Shown here: positions 34,460 through 43,843 of the stretch, in pieces | Position numbering within the stretch: the stretch's first letter is position 1 | How the letters are laid out: each line of letters opens with the position of its first letter | Notes under the pieces: generated by a model | Database searches by the model: none | What the model was told of the DNA's origin: nothing | Seen by the model: the letters and a program-made list of their open reading frames with translations, nothing else | Translations under genes and position numbers: made by a program | DNA from: Oceanisphaera arctica | Lineage (GTDB): Bacteria > Pseudomonadota > Gammaproteobacteria > Enterobacterales > Aeromonadaceae | Length of the DNA: 64,000 bases | Reading direction: 5' to 3' | NCBI RefSeq assembly: GCF_002936955.1 | Contig: NZ_MPZM01000011.1 | Span: 1-64,000 of the forward strand

Positions 34460-36226
34460 TTAGTAAGTCCGCGCTTTCGGCGGGAATGCGTCACGAAGAT
34501 TCGGTGACATATTCACGGACCGTCTGCTCATGGACTCGGTTTCCGGGCTGTACAGGGAATGACACAACCAGTTTTCGTCATCACGCTCCGGATAATCGAA
34601 ACGAGAGTGAGCACCACGGCTTTCGGTGCGGAAGTTCGCGGCCACGGCGGTGGCGTAAGCGGTTTCCATCAGGTTGTCCAGTTCCAGACATTCGATACGC
34701 TGGGTATTGAAGTCACGGCTGGTATCATCCAGACGGGCGTTTTTGAGGCGCTCACGAATCTTCTTCAGCTCGGCCAGGCCGGACGCCATGGCATCACCTT
34801 CGCGGAATACCGAGAAGTTGTGCTGCATGCACTGTTGCAGATCTTTCTTGATCTGTGCCGGATCTTCGCCGTCGCGATTATTTTCCCAACGGTTATAACG
34901 GGCCATGGCCGCGTCTATATCCGCATCGGTAGCGTCTTTGATATCGGTCAGCTCGTTCAGGGCTTCAGTCAGGTGGCGACCCACTGCGCGACCGAACACC
35001 ACCAGATCCAGCAGTGAGTTACCGCCCAGACGGTTGGCACCGTGTACCGATACGCAGGCAATCTCGCCGACCGCAAACAGACCTTTCACCGGCACATCTT
35101 TACCATCGGCATCGGTGGTCAGCGCCTGGCCGTTCACGTTGGTCGGAACGCCGCCCATCATGTAGTGACAGGTAGGAATAACCGGAATCGGCTCTACCAC
35201 CGGATCCACGTGAGCGAAGGTGCGCGACAGCTCGCAGATGCCAGGCAGACGGGATTCGAGTACGTCCTTGCCCAGGTGATCCAGTTTCAGCTTCAGGTGC
35301 GGACCCCAGGGGCCATCGCAGCCGCGGCCTTCGCGGATCTCGATCATCATGGAACGGGCGACCACGTCACGACCGGCCAGGTCTTTGGCGTTGGGCGCAT
35401 AACGCTCCATGAAGCGCTCGCCGTCCTTGTTCAGCAGATAACCGCCTTCACCGCGGCAACCTTCGGTCACCAGGGTACCCGCGCCGGCGATGCCGGTGGG
35501 GTGGAACTGCCACATTTCCATGTCCTGCACCGGCACGCCGGCACGCAGGGCCATACCCACGCCGTCACCGGTGTTGATATGTGCATTGGTAGTGGACTGG
35601 AAGATCCGACCGGCACCGCCGGTAGCCAGAATAGTGGCCTTGGCCTTGAAGTACACCAGCTCGCCGGTTTCGATATCGATGGCGGTACAACCCACCACGT
35701 CGCCGTCCTGGTTTTTCACCAGATCCAGCGCATACCATTCGGAGAAGACGGTGGTCTTGTGCTTGACATTTTGCTGATAGAGGGTGTGCAGCAGGGCATG
35801 ACCGGTACGGTCGGAGGCCGCGGCGGTACGCGCCGCCTGTTCACCACCGAAGGCCTTGGACTGGCCGCCGAAGGGACGCTGATACACCTTGCCGTTGTCG
35901 AAGCGAGAAAAGGGCAGTCCCATTTTTTCCAGCTCGAGAATGGCTTCGGGGCCACTCTGACACATGAATTCGATCGCGTCCTGGTCACCGATGTAATCGG
36001 AGCCCTTGACCGTATCGTACATGTGCCATTCCCAGTTGTCCTCGTGGGCATTACCCAGCGCTACCGTAATACCACCCTGGGCGGATACGGTATGAGAACG
36101 GGTAGGAAAAACCTTGGACAAGAGCGCACAGCTCTTGCCGGACTCGGCTATTTGTAGCGCGGCACGCATGCCTGCTCCACCGGCGCCGATCACCACGGCG
36201 TCGAATTCGCGAATTGTAATAGTCAC
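34460..36226 (-). CDS. sdhA: Succinate dehydrogenase flavoprotein subunit
   Basis: A roughly 590-residue FAD-carrying catalytic subunit oxidising succinate to fumarate. FAD dinucleotide fold [19 protein letters not shown] at the N-terminus; covalent FAD His in [16 protein letters not shown]; active-site block [23 protein letters not shown]; and the substrate-binding [10 protein letters not shown]. The start is GTG: either 36226 (V-T-I-T-I-R-E-F), one base after the sdhD stop region, or GTG 36235, which would overlap sdhD. The family alignment favours the shorter form. It ends 15 bp before sdhB. Confidence 0.97.
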   Translation of the reverse strand: MTITIREFDAVVIGAGGAGMRAALQIAESGKSCALLSKVFPTRSHTVSAQGGITVALGNAHEDNWEWHMYDTVKGSDYIGDQDAIEFMCQSGPEAILELEKMGLPFSRFDNGKVYQRPFGGQSKAFGGEQAARTAAASDRTGHALLHTLYQQNVKHKTTVFSEWYALDLVKNQDGDVVGCTAIDIETGELVYFKAKATILATGGAGRIFQSTTNAHINTGDGVGMALRAGVPVQDMEMWQFHPTGIAGAGTLVTEGCRGEGGYLLNKDGERFMERYAPNAKDLAGRDVVARSMMIEIREGRGCDGPWGPHLKLKLDHLGKDVLESRLPGICELSRTFAHVDPVVEPIPVIPTCHYMMGGVPTNVNGQALTTDADGKDVPVKGLFAVGEIACVSVHGANRLGGNSLLDLVVFGRAVGRHLTEALNELTDIKDATDADIDAAMARYNRWENNRDGEDPAQIKKDLQQCMQHNFSVFREGDAMASGLAELKKIRERLKNARLDDTSRDFNTQRIECLELDNLMETAYATAVAANFRTESRGAHSRFDYPERDDENWLCHSLYSPETESMSRRSVNMSPNLRDAFPPKARTY

Positions 36227-36227
36227 C

Positions 36228-36572
36228 TTATACACCCCACAGTACGACGATACCGGTCAGTACATAAACCAGCAGTAACACCACTATCCCAAACTGGGCC
36301 AGACCGCGCCACAAGGCCGGTTTGACGTAGTCAGACAGCACCTGCCAGGCACCAATCCAGCCGTGCATCAGCATGCTGAACAGCGCCAGTAGCGTAAACA
36401 CCTTGGTAAAGGTCTTGTCGAAGAAGCCCGTCCAGACATCGAAGGTGATGTCGTTGAAGGCGATAAAACCCACCAGGTAGAGGGTGTATAAGGTCAGAAT
36501 AACGGCCGACGCGCGCATCAACATAAAGTCGTGTACGCCGCTGCGACCAAAGGTTGCAGAATTGGTTACCAT
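36228..36572 (-). CDS. sdhD: Succinate dehydrogenase membrane anchor subunit SdhD
   Basis: A 114-residue protein with three membrane helices (about 16-36, 55-78 and 88-112). It contains [20 protein letters not shown] and the heme/quinone-region motif [15 protein letters not shown] with the conserved His. Together with SdhC it anchors SdhAB, ligates heme b and forms the ubiquinone site. It overlaps the sdhC stop by seven bases. Confidence 0.95.
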   Translation of the reverse strand: MVTNSATFGRSGVHDFMLMRASAVILTLYTLYLVGFIAFNDITFDVWTGFFDKTFTKVFTLLALFSMLMHGWIGAWQVLSDYVKPALWRGLAQFGIVVLLLVYVLTGIVVLWGV

Positions 36573-36964
36573 ACCATTACCCCCGCCAGCAGTGACAACA
36601 CGATAGTCACACCGAACGCCACCTTGGCGCTCAGCGCACCCGACTCCAGCTCTTCACAGTAGCCCAGGTCCATAATGAGGTGGCGAATGCCGCCTACTAT
36701 GTGGTAGGCCAGCGCAGTCAGGACACCCCAGAGGATAAAGCCGACGAAGAAACCGTCGAGAATATCCACAACTGCCTTAAACCCGTCTTCGGAAGAAAGC
36801 GAGTAACTCAGCAGCCACAACAGGATGGCAAGTGCGAACAGCGTGATGACACCGGAAACCCGGTGCAGGATGGATGCGATTGCAGCGACAGGTTGGCGAA
36901 TAGTCCGTAGGTCGAGGTTTACAGGTCTCTGTTTTTTAGTCACGGTCTTGCCCACTAGCTCCAT
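36566..36964 (-). CDS. sdhC: Succinate dehydrogenase cytochrome b556 subunit
   Basis: A 132-residue membrane protein. The conserved [20 protein letters not shown] and [19 protein letters not shown] segments carry the quinone-site Ser and Arg, and the helix [15 protein letters not shown] holds the heme-ligand His. Three transmembrane helices. ATG 36964 is used; a GTG seven codons inside also fits the family start. It is the first gene of the sdhCDAB-sucABCD operon, reading away from gltA. Confidence 0.95.
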   Translation of the reverse strand: MELVGKTVTKKQRPVNLDLRTIRQPVAAIASILHRVSGVITLFALAILLWLLSYSLSSEDGFKAVVDILDGFFVGFILWGVLTALAYHIVGGIRHLIMDLGYCEELESGALSAKVAFGVTIVLSLLAGVMVW

Positions 36965-37361
36965 TGAGCACGTTAGTTATTGTTTTAACGGATAAAGCCC
37001 GGATATACGAAATGGGATATGAGAGAAAATGCGCACGGAAATCCGGATGCCCGAGGGCGTTCTGAACACCAGTGATTACATTTACAACAGACCCAAAACT
37101 GCACCATATATCCTCGGGGTCCAGTATATGGAGGAGAAAAATAATTACAATGAAGGGTCTGCTGCAATTGCCAAATGTGTAAAGCCGATCGCACAACGAC
37201 GTCAACCCCTTGTCCACCGCGTCGAGGAAAATTGACATTACCCCCCGGTTCTGTTTTCAATATGCCCGCACCATGGGAGGCAATAGTAGTTAGATATTTA
37301 ATTGAACTATGTAAAAATGCCTATCCGTGGACCTATTATAAGAAAGCGAAGGAGACGTGCT
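36965..37361. promoter_or_regulatory. Divergent control region between sdhC and gltA
   Basis: 397 bp with AT-rich stretches between two divergent TCA transcription units. In E. coli and relatives the equivalent region carries ArcA, CRP and Fur-linked control. Here I can see a good ribosome-binding site for gltA (AAGGAGA, 37350) but no confident operator. Small open frames in it are not supported. Confidence 0.5.
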
Positions 37362-38648
37362 ATGGCTGACCAAAAGGCCACTCTACACTTGCCCGGCAAG
37401 GAACCCATTGAGCTTCCAATCGCCTCAGGCACTGCTGGTTATGATGTGATTGACATCACCACGCTGGGCTCACATGGGTACTTCACCTACGACCCCGGTT
37501 TTATGGCCACTGCGTCCTGCCAGTCCGAAATCACCTATATCGACGGTGACAAGGGCATACTGCTGCACCGCGGCTATCCCATCGACCAACTGGCCCAAAA
37601 CGCCAGTTACCTCGAAGTCTGCTACCTGCTGCTGTACGGAGAGGCGCCCACCGCCAAGCAGTTCGATCAGTTCCAACGCCTTATCATGCGTCATACCATG
37701 GTACACGAGCAGCTGTCGTCCTTCTTCAAGGGCTACCGCCGTGACGCTCACCCCATGGCTATCGTCTGTGGTGTTATTGCCGGCCTGTCGGCCTTCTACC
37801 ATGATCCGATGGACATCAATAACCAGGAACACCGGGAAATTGCCGCGCATCGCATGGTTGCCAAGATGCCGACCATCGCCGCCATGGCTTACAAATATTC
37901 CATCGGCCAGCCGTTCGTTTACCCGCGTAACGACCTGAGCTATGCGGCCAACTTCCTGCAGATGATGTTTGCCGTGCCGTGCGAAGACTACAAGGTCAAC
38001 CCCATCGTCGAGCGCGCCATCGACCGCATCTTCACCCTGCATGCGGATCACGAGCAGAACGCTTCTACCTCGACCGTGCGCCTGGCCGGCTCCAGTGGTG
38101 CCAACCCCTTCGCCTGTATCGCCGCCGGCATTGCCTCGCTGTGGGGCCCCGCTCATGGGGGTGCCAACGAAGCTTGCCTGATGATGCTGGAAGAAATCGG
38201 CTCTGTGGATCGTATTCCCGAGTTTATCGATCGCGCCAAGGACAAGGACGACCCCTTCCGTCTGATGGGCTTCGGTCACCGGGTTTACAAGAACTTCGAC
38301 CCGCGTGCCACCGTGATGCGCGACACCTGTCACGAAGTGCTGGACGATCTGAAAATCGAAGATCCGCTGCTGGACGTGGCCATGGAGCTGGAGCGTATCG
38401 CGCTGTCAGACCCCTACTTCGTCGATCGCCAGCTGTACCCGAACGTCGATTTCTATTCAGGCATCATCCTGAAGGCCATCGGTATTCCGACCTCCATGTT
38501 CACCGTGATCTTCGCCCTGGCGCGCACCGTGGGCTGGATGTCACACTGGAACGAGATGATGTCCGATACCAAGCAGAAAATCGGTCGTCCGCGCCAGCTG
38601 TACACCGGTGCACCCGAGCGTGAGTTCAAATCTCAGGTCGAGAAATAA
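37362..38648 (+). CDS. gltA: Citrate synthase (type II, hexameric)
   Basis: A 428-residue enzyme condensing acetyl-CoA with oxaloacetate, the entry step of the TCA cycle; E. coli GltA has 427. It begins [18 protein letters not shown]. The catalytic His and Asp lie in [35 protein letters not shown] and [13 protein letters not shown], with the final Asp in [12 protein letters not shown] 37362 follows AAGGAGACGTGCT. It is divergent from sdhC, the common gammaproteobacterial layout, and ends in its own terminator. The NADH-sensitive type is expected. Confidence 0.98.
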   Translation: MADQKATLHLPGKEPIELPIASGTAGYDVIDITTLGSHGYFTYDPGFMATASCQSEITYIDGDKGILLHRGYPIDQLAQNASYLEVCYLLLYGEAPTAKQFDQFQRLIMRHTMVHEQLSSFFKGYRRDAHPMAIVCGVIAGLSAFYHDPMDINNQEHREIAAHRMVAKMPTIAAMAYKYSIGQPFVYPRNDLSYAANFLQMMFAVPCEDYKVNPIVERAIDRIFTLHADHEQNASTSTVRLAGSSGANPFACIAAGIASLWGPAHGGANEACLMMLEEIGSVDRIPEFIDRAKDKDDPFRLMGFGHRVYKNFDPRATVMRDTCHEVLDDLKIEDPLLDVAMELERIALSDPYFVDRQLYPNVDFYSGIILKAIGIPTSMFTVIFALARTVGWMSHWNEMMSDTKQKIGRPRQLYTGAPEREFKSQVEK

Positions 38649-38676
38649 CCGCCGTTAAGCATTACCGCTAAACAGC

Positions 38677-38706
38677 AAAAAGCCGGCATCAAGTGCCGGC
38701 TTTTTT
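38677..38706 (+). terminator. gltA terminator
   Basis: AAAAAGCCGGCA, loop TCAAG, TGCCGGC followed by TTTTTT. Rho-independent, 29 bp past the gltA stop codon. Confidence 0.9.
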
Positions 38707-38738
38707 AGGGTGAAGAGAAAGCGCAGCGCCTGCGTTGT

Positions 38739-38932
38739 ATGCATATTGCACGAATGTAGGCACTGCTTTAGCTGTGCAATATCGCGCTGCGATATCCCAA
38801 CTCAGGTTTTTTCTGTACCGCTCTAAATGTTAAACCCACAGACCCATTCGGTGGCATGAGAACTCGTGCACCAGAACCTGCTGCGCAGGTTTTCGCGGCT
38901 AAAGCGCGCGACTACATTCGTGCAATATGCAT
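38739..38932. repeat. 21-bp perfect inverted repeat pair flanking 150 bp
   Basis: A 21-bp arm, from ATGCATATTGCACG (38739) to ATGTAG (38759), and its exact reverse complement at 38912-38932. Between them are further partial complementarities (GCAATATCGCGC, GGCTAAAGCGCGCG). The whole unit lies in the gltA-fbp gap between two terminators. It may be a non-autonomous mobile repeat or a REP-like cassette. No coding content. Confidence 0.7.
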
Positions 38933-38971
38933 GTGACGACGCCGCCGATATTTTCATACAGCCACAACAAC

Positions 38972-39000
38972 AACACCGAACCTGTCGGGTTCGGTGTTTT
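38972..39000. terminator. Bidirectional terminator downstream of fbp
   Basis: AACACCGAACC, loop TGTC, GGGTTCGGTGTTTT. The flanking A- and T-tracts suit termination of the convergent fbp transcript and of read-through from gltA. Confidence 0.85.
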
Positions 39001-39048
39001 GTATTTTACTTACAGCTTATCGCTGACGGCTTACCGCTTTGTGTTCGC

Positions 39049-40068
39049 TTATTCCGCTTCGTGGCTGGAATACTCAGCCATCAGTTCACCGGCCTTGTCG
39101 ACCATCTTGCTCGAGCCCACAAAGTAGGGGGTGCGCTGATGCAGCTCGGTCGGCTTGATTTCCATGATACGGCGGAAACCATCGGTCGCCTTGCCACCGG
39201 CCTGCTCGGCCATGAACGCCAGCGGGTTACACTCATACAGTAACCGCAGCTTGCCCTTGGGGTTGCTGGTGCCGGACGGATAGATATAGATGCCGCCCTT
39301 GAGCATATTCCGATGGAAGTCCGATACCAGAGAGCCGATATAACGTGAGCTGTAGGGGCGCCTGGTTTCTGCATCTTTTTCCTGACAGAACTTCAGGTAC
39401 TTCTTCACCCCTTCCGGAAACTTGATGTAGTTGCCTTCGTTGATGGAGTAGATGGTGCCCTGCTCGGGAATACGAATGTTCTCGTGAGACAGGCAGAAGG
39501 AGCCCAGGGTCGGGTCGTAGGTAAAGCCGTGCACGCCGTTACCGGTGGTGTAGACCAGCATGGTGGAAGAGCCGTACACCACGTAGCCGGCGGCCACCTG
39601 GTTCACGCCCGGCTGCAGGAAGTCTTCGATACCGACCGGCTGACCGGGCTCGCTGATGCGACGGTAGATGGAGAAAATGGTACCGATGGACACATTCACG
39701 TCGATGTTGGAAGAGCCGTCCAGCGGATCCATCAACACCACGTATTTGGCATTACACTGACTCTTGTCATCGAAGGCCACAAAGTGGTCTTCTTCTTCAG
39801 ACGCAATGCCACAGACTTCGCCACGGGCTTCCAATGCCGCTTTAAATACGTCATTGGCGAACACATCCAGTTTCTGCTGTGTTTCACCCTGCACGTTTTC
39901 ACTGCCATTGCTGCCACCAATAATGTCGGTGACAAGGCCGGCCCGGTTGATTTCCCGGTTCACCACCTTGGCGGCGCGACGGATAGACGACAACAGCGAC
40001 GACAGCTCGCCGCTGGCGCTGGGGTATTCAGCCTGATTCTTAATGATGTATTCACCCAGGGTAATCAT
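39049..40068 (-). CDS. fbp: Fructose-1,6-bisphosphatase class 1
   Basis: A 339-residue gluconeogenic enzyme hydrolysing fructose-1,6-bisphosphate to fructose-6-phosphate; E. coli Fbp is 332. It begins [16 protein letters not shown]. The metal site is in [21 protein letters not shown], and the substrate region [24 protein letters not shown] is close to the family signature. The monocistronic minus-strand gene faces gltA across two terminators. Confidence 0.97.
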   Translation of the reverse strand: MITLGEYIIKNQAEYPSASGELSSLLSSIRRAAKVVNREINRAGLVTDIIGGSNGSENVQGETQQKLDVFANDVFKAALEARGEVCGIASEEEDHFVAFDDKSQCNAKYVVLMDPLDGSSNIDVNVSIGTIFSIYRRISEPGQPVGIEDFLQPGVNQVAAGYVVYGSSTMLVYTTGNGVHGFTYDPTLGSFCLSHENIRIPEQGTIYSINEGNYIKFPEGVKKYLKFCQEKDAETRRPYSSRYIGSLVSDFHRNMLKGGIYIYPSGTSNPKGKLRLLYECNPLAFMAEQAGGKATDGFRRIMEIKPTELHQRTPYFVGSSKMVDKAGELMAEYSSHEAE

Positions 40069-40178
40069 ATAGTTCCTCGAACGTTTTCTTGAGACGCTTA
40101 GCCGCCATAACTGCGGGGCAATGTACCCCGTTAACGCTTTTATTGCATAATTTTTTGCTTATCGGACTGAGCCCGGCG

Positions 40179-40928
40179 TCAGCGAACAGCCAGCTGCCGA
40201 CGTACTGCTTCCAGATCCTCCGGGGTATCAACCCCCGGCGGCGGTATCTCACAGGCATCGGCCAGCGCTATCGACTCGCCATGCCAGAGCACTCGCAGCT
40301 GCTCCAGTTTTTCCAGCTGCTCCAGCGGGCTGACCGGCAACGCCAGGTAGCGGCGAATAAAACCGGCCCGGTAGGCATAGATGCCGATATGCCGTCGGCA
40401 GTGGCCCAAATCCGGTGTGCCGTCGGCCATGCCATCCCGGTCGAAGGGAATGGCGGAGCGGCTGAAATACAGTGCTCGTCCGGCGTCACTCTGCACCACC
40501 TTGACCACATTGGGGTCGGTCAGCTGAGCTACGTGCTCAAGCGGGGTGGCCAGTGTCGCCATGGGCGCATCGCTGTCGGCCAGCAGGCCGGCCACCTGAT
40601 CTACCAGAGTCGGCGGCAGCAGCGGCTCGTCACCCTGCACATTCACGACGATGTCATCCGCCGCCAGCCCCAGCAGTTCAACCACCTCGGCCAGGCGTTC
40701 GGTGCCGGACTCATGATGGGCGCCGGTCATGCAGACCTCGACGCCGCTGTGTGCCAGCGCATCGCGAATACGAACATCGTCGGTGGCCACCACGACCCGG
40801 CCGGCGCCGCTCTGTTGCGCCTGCTCCGCCACTCGCAGAATCATCGGCTTGCCGTGAATATCGGCCAGCGGCTTACCGGGCAGACGGGTCGAACTGAAAC
40901 GGGCGGGGATCACCACGACGAAGCTCAT
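40179..40928 (-). CDS. kdsB: CMP-KDO synthetase (3-deoxy-manno-octulosonate cytidylyltransferase)
   Basis: A 249-residue enzyme activating KDO with CTP for lipopolysaccharide inner-core synthesis. The nucleotidyl-transferase start [17 protein letters not shown] is followed by [25 protein letters not shown] and [18 protein letters not shown] 40928 is taken: it overlaps the ycaR-like stop codon (ATGA arrangement) and matches the family start. It closes the comEC-msbA-lpxK-ycaR-kdsB cluster, all envelope-linked. Confidence 0.97.
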   Translation of the reverse strand: MSFVVVIPARFSSTRLPGKPLADIHGKPMILRVAEQAQQSGAGRVVVATDDVRIRDALAHSGVEVCMTGAHHESGTERLAEVVELLGLAADDIVVNVQGDEPLLPPTLVDQVAGLLADSDAPMATLATPLEHVAQLTDPNVVKVVQSDAGRALYFSRSAIPFDRDGMADGTPDLGHCRRHIGIYAYRAGFIRRYLALPVSPLEQLEKLEQLRVLWHGESIALADACEIPPPGVDTPEDLEAVRRQLAVR

Positions 40929-41113
40929 GCGGGCAGCTCGTCCAGGTCCAGTTTGCGGGCCCGATTTTCCAGCAGTACCGGAATATTTTCGGTAATGGGA
41001 TAAGCCAGTCGATCGAAGCGGCAAACCAGTTCGTTATGGGTCCGGTCCAGCTGTAACTTGCCCTTGCATACCGGGCAGGCAATAATTTCCACCAGTTTGG
41101 CGTCAATCGCCAT
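40925..41113 (-). CDS. ycaR: Trm112/YcaR-family zinc-ribbon protein
   Basis: A 62-residue protein with [13 protein letters not shown] (CxxC) and [19 protein letters not shown], the UPF0434/Trm112 pattern. Only one CxxC plus a single Cys is present, as in many bacterial members. It sits between lpxK and kdsB and overlaps both (11 bases with lpxK, four with kdsB), the conserved position of ycaR. Its molecular role is unknown; Trm112 proteins activate methyltransferases in other organisms. Confidence 0.92.
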   Translation of the reverse strand: MAIDAKLVEIIACPVCKGKLQLDRTHNELVCRFDRLAYPITENIPVLLENRARKLDLDELPA

Positions 41114-42065
41114 GATCTAGCTCCTTGAGTCGAGTTAAAAGCAGTTGTTCGAATTCGGCGGGCAATCGGGCATCCACCGGCACAAACCAGGTATTGTCAT
41201 GACCCCCCGGCCATTTGACGGCGTCTTTTTCGGTAATCAGCAGCGGCGCCGACTGCAAGCCGGTGAGTTGCTCAGGGGTCACCGCCTTGTGATCGGCCAG
41301 CGCCAGCCGCTGTTCCAGTATAAAGCCCAACTGCTCCAGGGTCGTAAAAAAACGCGGCGGATGACCGATGCCCGCCAGGGCATGAATGCGGTCGCCCGGC
41401 TCGGGGGTGGCCTGTGTGCCGCCGACCGCTTGCAGGGCACCGGGTTCGAGCGTCATCTGGTACTCTCCGGCATAGACCGGGCCGCCATTATTGATAATCG
41501 CATCCACCCGGTCCAGCCGCCACAAGCCCTCGCGCAGGGGGCCCATCGGCAGCAGGTGGCCGTTACCGAAGCGTCGCTTGCCATCCACCACCACCAGTTC
41601 GATGTCCCGGGCCAGGGCGTAATGCTGCAGGCCGTCGTCGCTGATGATGATATCAACTCCCAGGGACGCCAGCAGGGCCGCCGCCTCTCCCCGTTTGGGG
41701 CCAACGACCACGGGGCAGCCGGTGCGCCTGTGGATCAGCACCGGCTCGTCACCGGCCTGCCCGGGCCCGGTGTTCGCCTCAAGCAACAGCGGATACTGCT
41801 CGGCTTTGCCGCCGTAGCCGCGGCTGATCACCCCGGGGGTATAACCCTGCCGGCGCAGCCACTCTACCAGCCAGACAACCAACGGTGTCTTGCCGTTGCC
41901 GCCCACGGTCAGGTTACCGACCACCACCACCGGCACCGGCGCCCGGTACACCGCCTTGCTCCCCCGCCTGAACAGCCAGCGGCGCAGGCCGCTGACCAGC
42001 GCAAACAGCACGCTCACGGGGGCAAGCAACCACAGCCAGGTGGCGGTTTTGTACCAGGCCTGCAT
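41103..42065 (-). CDS. lpxK: Tetraacyldisaccharide 4'-kinase
   Basis: A 320-residue membrane-associated kinase phosphorylating lipid A precursor DS-1-P to lipid IVA. The N-terminal hydrophobic helix (about 10-27) anchors it to the inner membrane. The P-loop is [20 protein letters not shown], and [20 protein letters not shown] holds catalytic Asp residues. The ATG overlaps the msbA stop (TGATG), so the two are probably translationally coupled. An essential step in the Raetz pathway. Confidence 0.97.
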   Translation of the reverse strand: MQAWYKTATWLWLLAPVSVLFALVSGLRRWLFRRGSKAVYRAPVPVVVVGNLTVGGNGKTPLVVWLVEWLRRQGYTPGVISRGYGGKAEQYPLLLEANTGPGQAGDEPVLIHRRTGCPVVVGPKRGEAAALLASLGVDIIISDDGLQHYALARDIELVVVDGKRRFGNGHLLPMGPLREGLWRLDRVDAIINNGGPVYAGEYQMTLEPGALQAVGGTQATPEPGDRIHALAGIGHPPRFFTTLEQLGFILEQRLALADHKAVTPEQLTGLQSAPLLITEKDAVKWPGGHDNTWFVPVDARLPAEFEQLLLTRLKELDHGD

Positions 42066-43816
42066 CAGCCCTCGCCGTACTGAATGCTTCTGAGCTGGGC
42101 ATACACGCCCTGGCGCTCAAGCAGCTCGAGGTGAGAGCCCCGCTCCACCACCCGGCCTTCGTCGATCACCAGGATTTCGTCGGCGTTTTCGATGGTAGAC
42201 AGGCGATGGGCAATCACCAGCGCGGTTCTGTCTTTGCGCAGGGCGTCCAGCGCCGCCTGAATATGGCGCTCAGACTCGGTGTCCAGCGCCGAAGTCGCCT
42301 CATCCAGGATCAACAACGGCGCATTGCGCAGCAGGGCCCGAGCGATGGCGACACGCTGACGCTGACCACCGGACAGGCTGGCACCGTTTTCGCCGATAAT
42401 GGTGTCGTACCCCTGTTCCAGCTTGTTGATGAATTCATCCGCATAGGCCACCTTGGCCGCCGCGATAATTTGCTCCCGGCTGTATTTGCCTTCGGCCGCA
42501 TAGGCGATATTGTTGGCGATGGTGTCGTTGAACAGATGTACCTGCTGGGACACCAGCGCAAACTGACGGCGCAAATCGCTCAATTTGTACTCGCGCAGGT
42601 CCACGCCGTCGAGGCGGATTTCGCCGGCATCGATATCGTAGAAACGGGTCAGCAGGCTGGCGATGGTGCTCTTGCCGGAGCCGGAGCGACCGACCAGTGC
42701 TATGGTCTTGCCGGGCTCAAGTGTGAAACTCACGTCCTTCAGCGCCGCATTTTCCTTGGTGGGATAGGTAAAGCCGACCCGGTCAAATTCGATCTGGCCA
42801 CGGGCCCGGTCCAGAGGCCGGGTGCCCTGATCCTTCTCTCCTTCGCTATCGATCAGGCCGAACAGACTCTGACAGGCGGCGATACCGCGCTGATAGGAGG
42901 CATTGACCTGGGTCAGGCTCTTGAGCGGGCGCATCAGCATCATCATGGAGGTGACGATGACGGTAAAAGTGCCGGGGGTCAGTTGGTCCTGAATGTTGTC
43001 GAAGGTAGAGACATACAAGAGGATGGCCAGGGCGCTGGAGGCAATCACCTGTACCAGAGGGGTACCGATGGAGTCTGCCGCCACCATCTTCATGTTCTGC
43101 TGGCGCACCGCATTGCTGACCCGGTGAAAACGACCCGACTCCACCTTCTGGCCGTTGAACATCAGCACTTCTTTATGGCCTTTCAGCATCTGCTCCGTGC
43201 TGCTGGTGATGTTGCCCATCGCATCCTGCATGCCGCGACTGAGGCGACGAAAACGACGGCTGATCACCGCTATCATGACCCCGACTACGGGACCGACCGC
43301 GAAGAAGATCAGCGACAGCTGCCAGGAATGATAGAACATCAGCCCCAGCAGGCCGATCACGGTGGCGCCTTCGCGCACCAGGGTCACCAGGGTCGAGCTT
43401 GCCGCCGACGACACCTGAGAGGCGTCGTAGGTCACCTTGGACAGCAGGTTGCCGCTGTTATTGCGATCGAAAAAGGCCACCGGCATCGCCATCAGCTTGC
43501 CGAACACCTGCTGCTGCAGCGACATCACCACATGGTTGCCGACCCAGGCCATGCAATAGCCAGACAAAAAGGTACAGACACCGCGCAGAAATACGATGCC
43601 GATAACAAACAGCGGCATCCATTTCAGCACGTTGGGATCCTGACCGGTGAGTCCTTCATCGATCAGTGGCTTGATGGAATAGACAAAGGTGGTATCGACG
43701 GCCGCATAGCCCGCCATGCCGATAATGGCGGCCACCAGACCGAGTTTGCGCTCCTTCACATACCCCAGCAACCGCTTGAGCACGGGCCAGGAAGAGGAGT
43801 GGTCATCTTGGGACAT
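42065..43816 (-). CDS. msbA: Lipid A export ABC transporter MsbA
   Basis: A 583-residue half-transporter flipping lipid A-core across the inner membrane. Six membrane helices span about residues 25-310. The ATPase has Walker A GRSGSGKSTIASLL near 380, signature [15 protein letters not shown] near 483 and Walker B LLILDEATSALDTESE, with the switch His in ALVIAHRLST. E. coli MsbA has 582 residues. It precedes lpxK directly and follows comEC by 27 bp, the standard arrangement. Confidence 0.97.
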   Translation of the reverse strand: MSQDDHSSSWPVLKRLLGYVKERKLGLVAAIIGMAGYAAVDTTFVYSIKPLIDEGLTGQDPNVLKWMPLFVIGIVFLRGVCTFLSGYCMAWVGNHVVMSLQQQVFGKLMAMPVAFFDRNNSGNLLSKVTYDASQVSSAASSTLVTLVREGATVIGLLGLMFYHSWQLSLIFFAVGPVVGVMIAVISRRFRRLSRGMQDAMGNITSSTEQMLKGHKEVLMFNGQKVESGRFHRVSNAVRQQNMKMVAADSIGTPLVQVIASSALAILLYVSTFDNIQDQLTPGTFTVIVTSMMMLMRPLKSLTQVNASYQRGIAACQSLFGLIDSEGEKDQGTRPLDRARGQIEFDRVGFTYPTKENAALKDVSFTLEPGKTIALVGRSGSGKSTIASLLTRFYDIDAGEIRLDGVDLREYKLSDLRRQFALVSQQVHLFNDTIANNIAYAAEGKYSREQIIAAAKVAYADEFINKLEQGYDTIIGENGASLSGGQRQRVAIARALLRNAPLLILDEATSALDTESERHIQAALDALRKDRTALVIAHRLSTIENADEILVIDEGRVVERGSHLELLERQGVYAQLRSIQYGEG

Positions 43817-43843
43817 AAAGTCTCTGCCTTGAAAAACGAGGCG

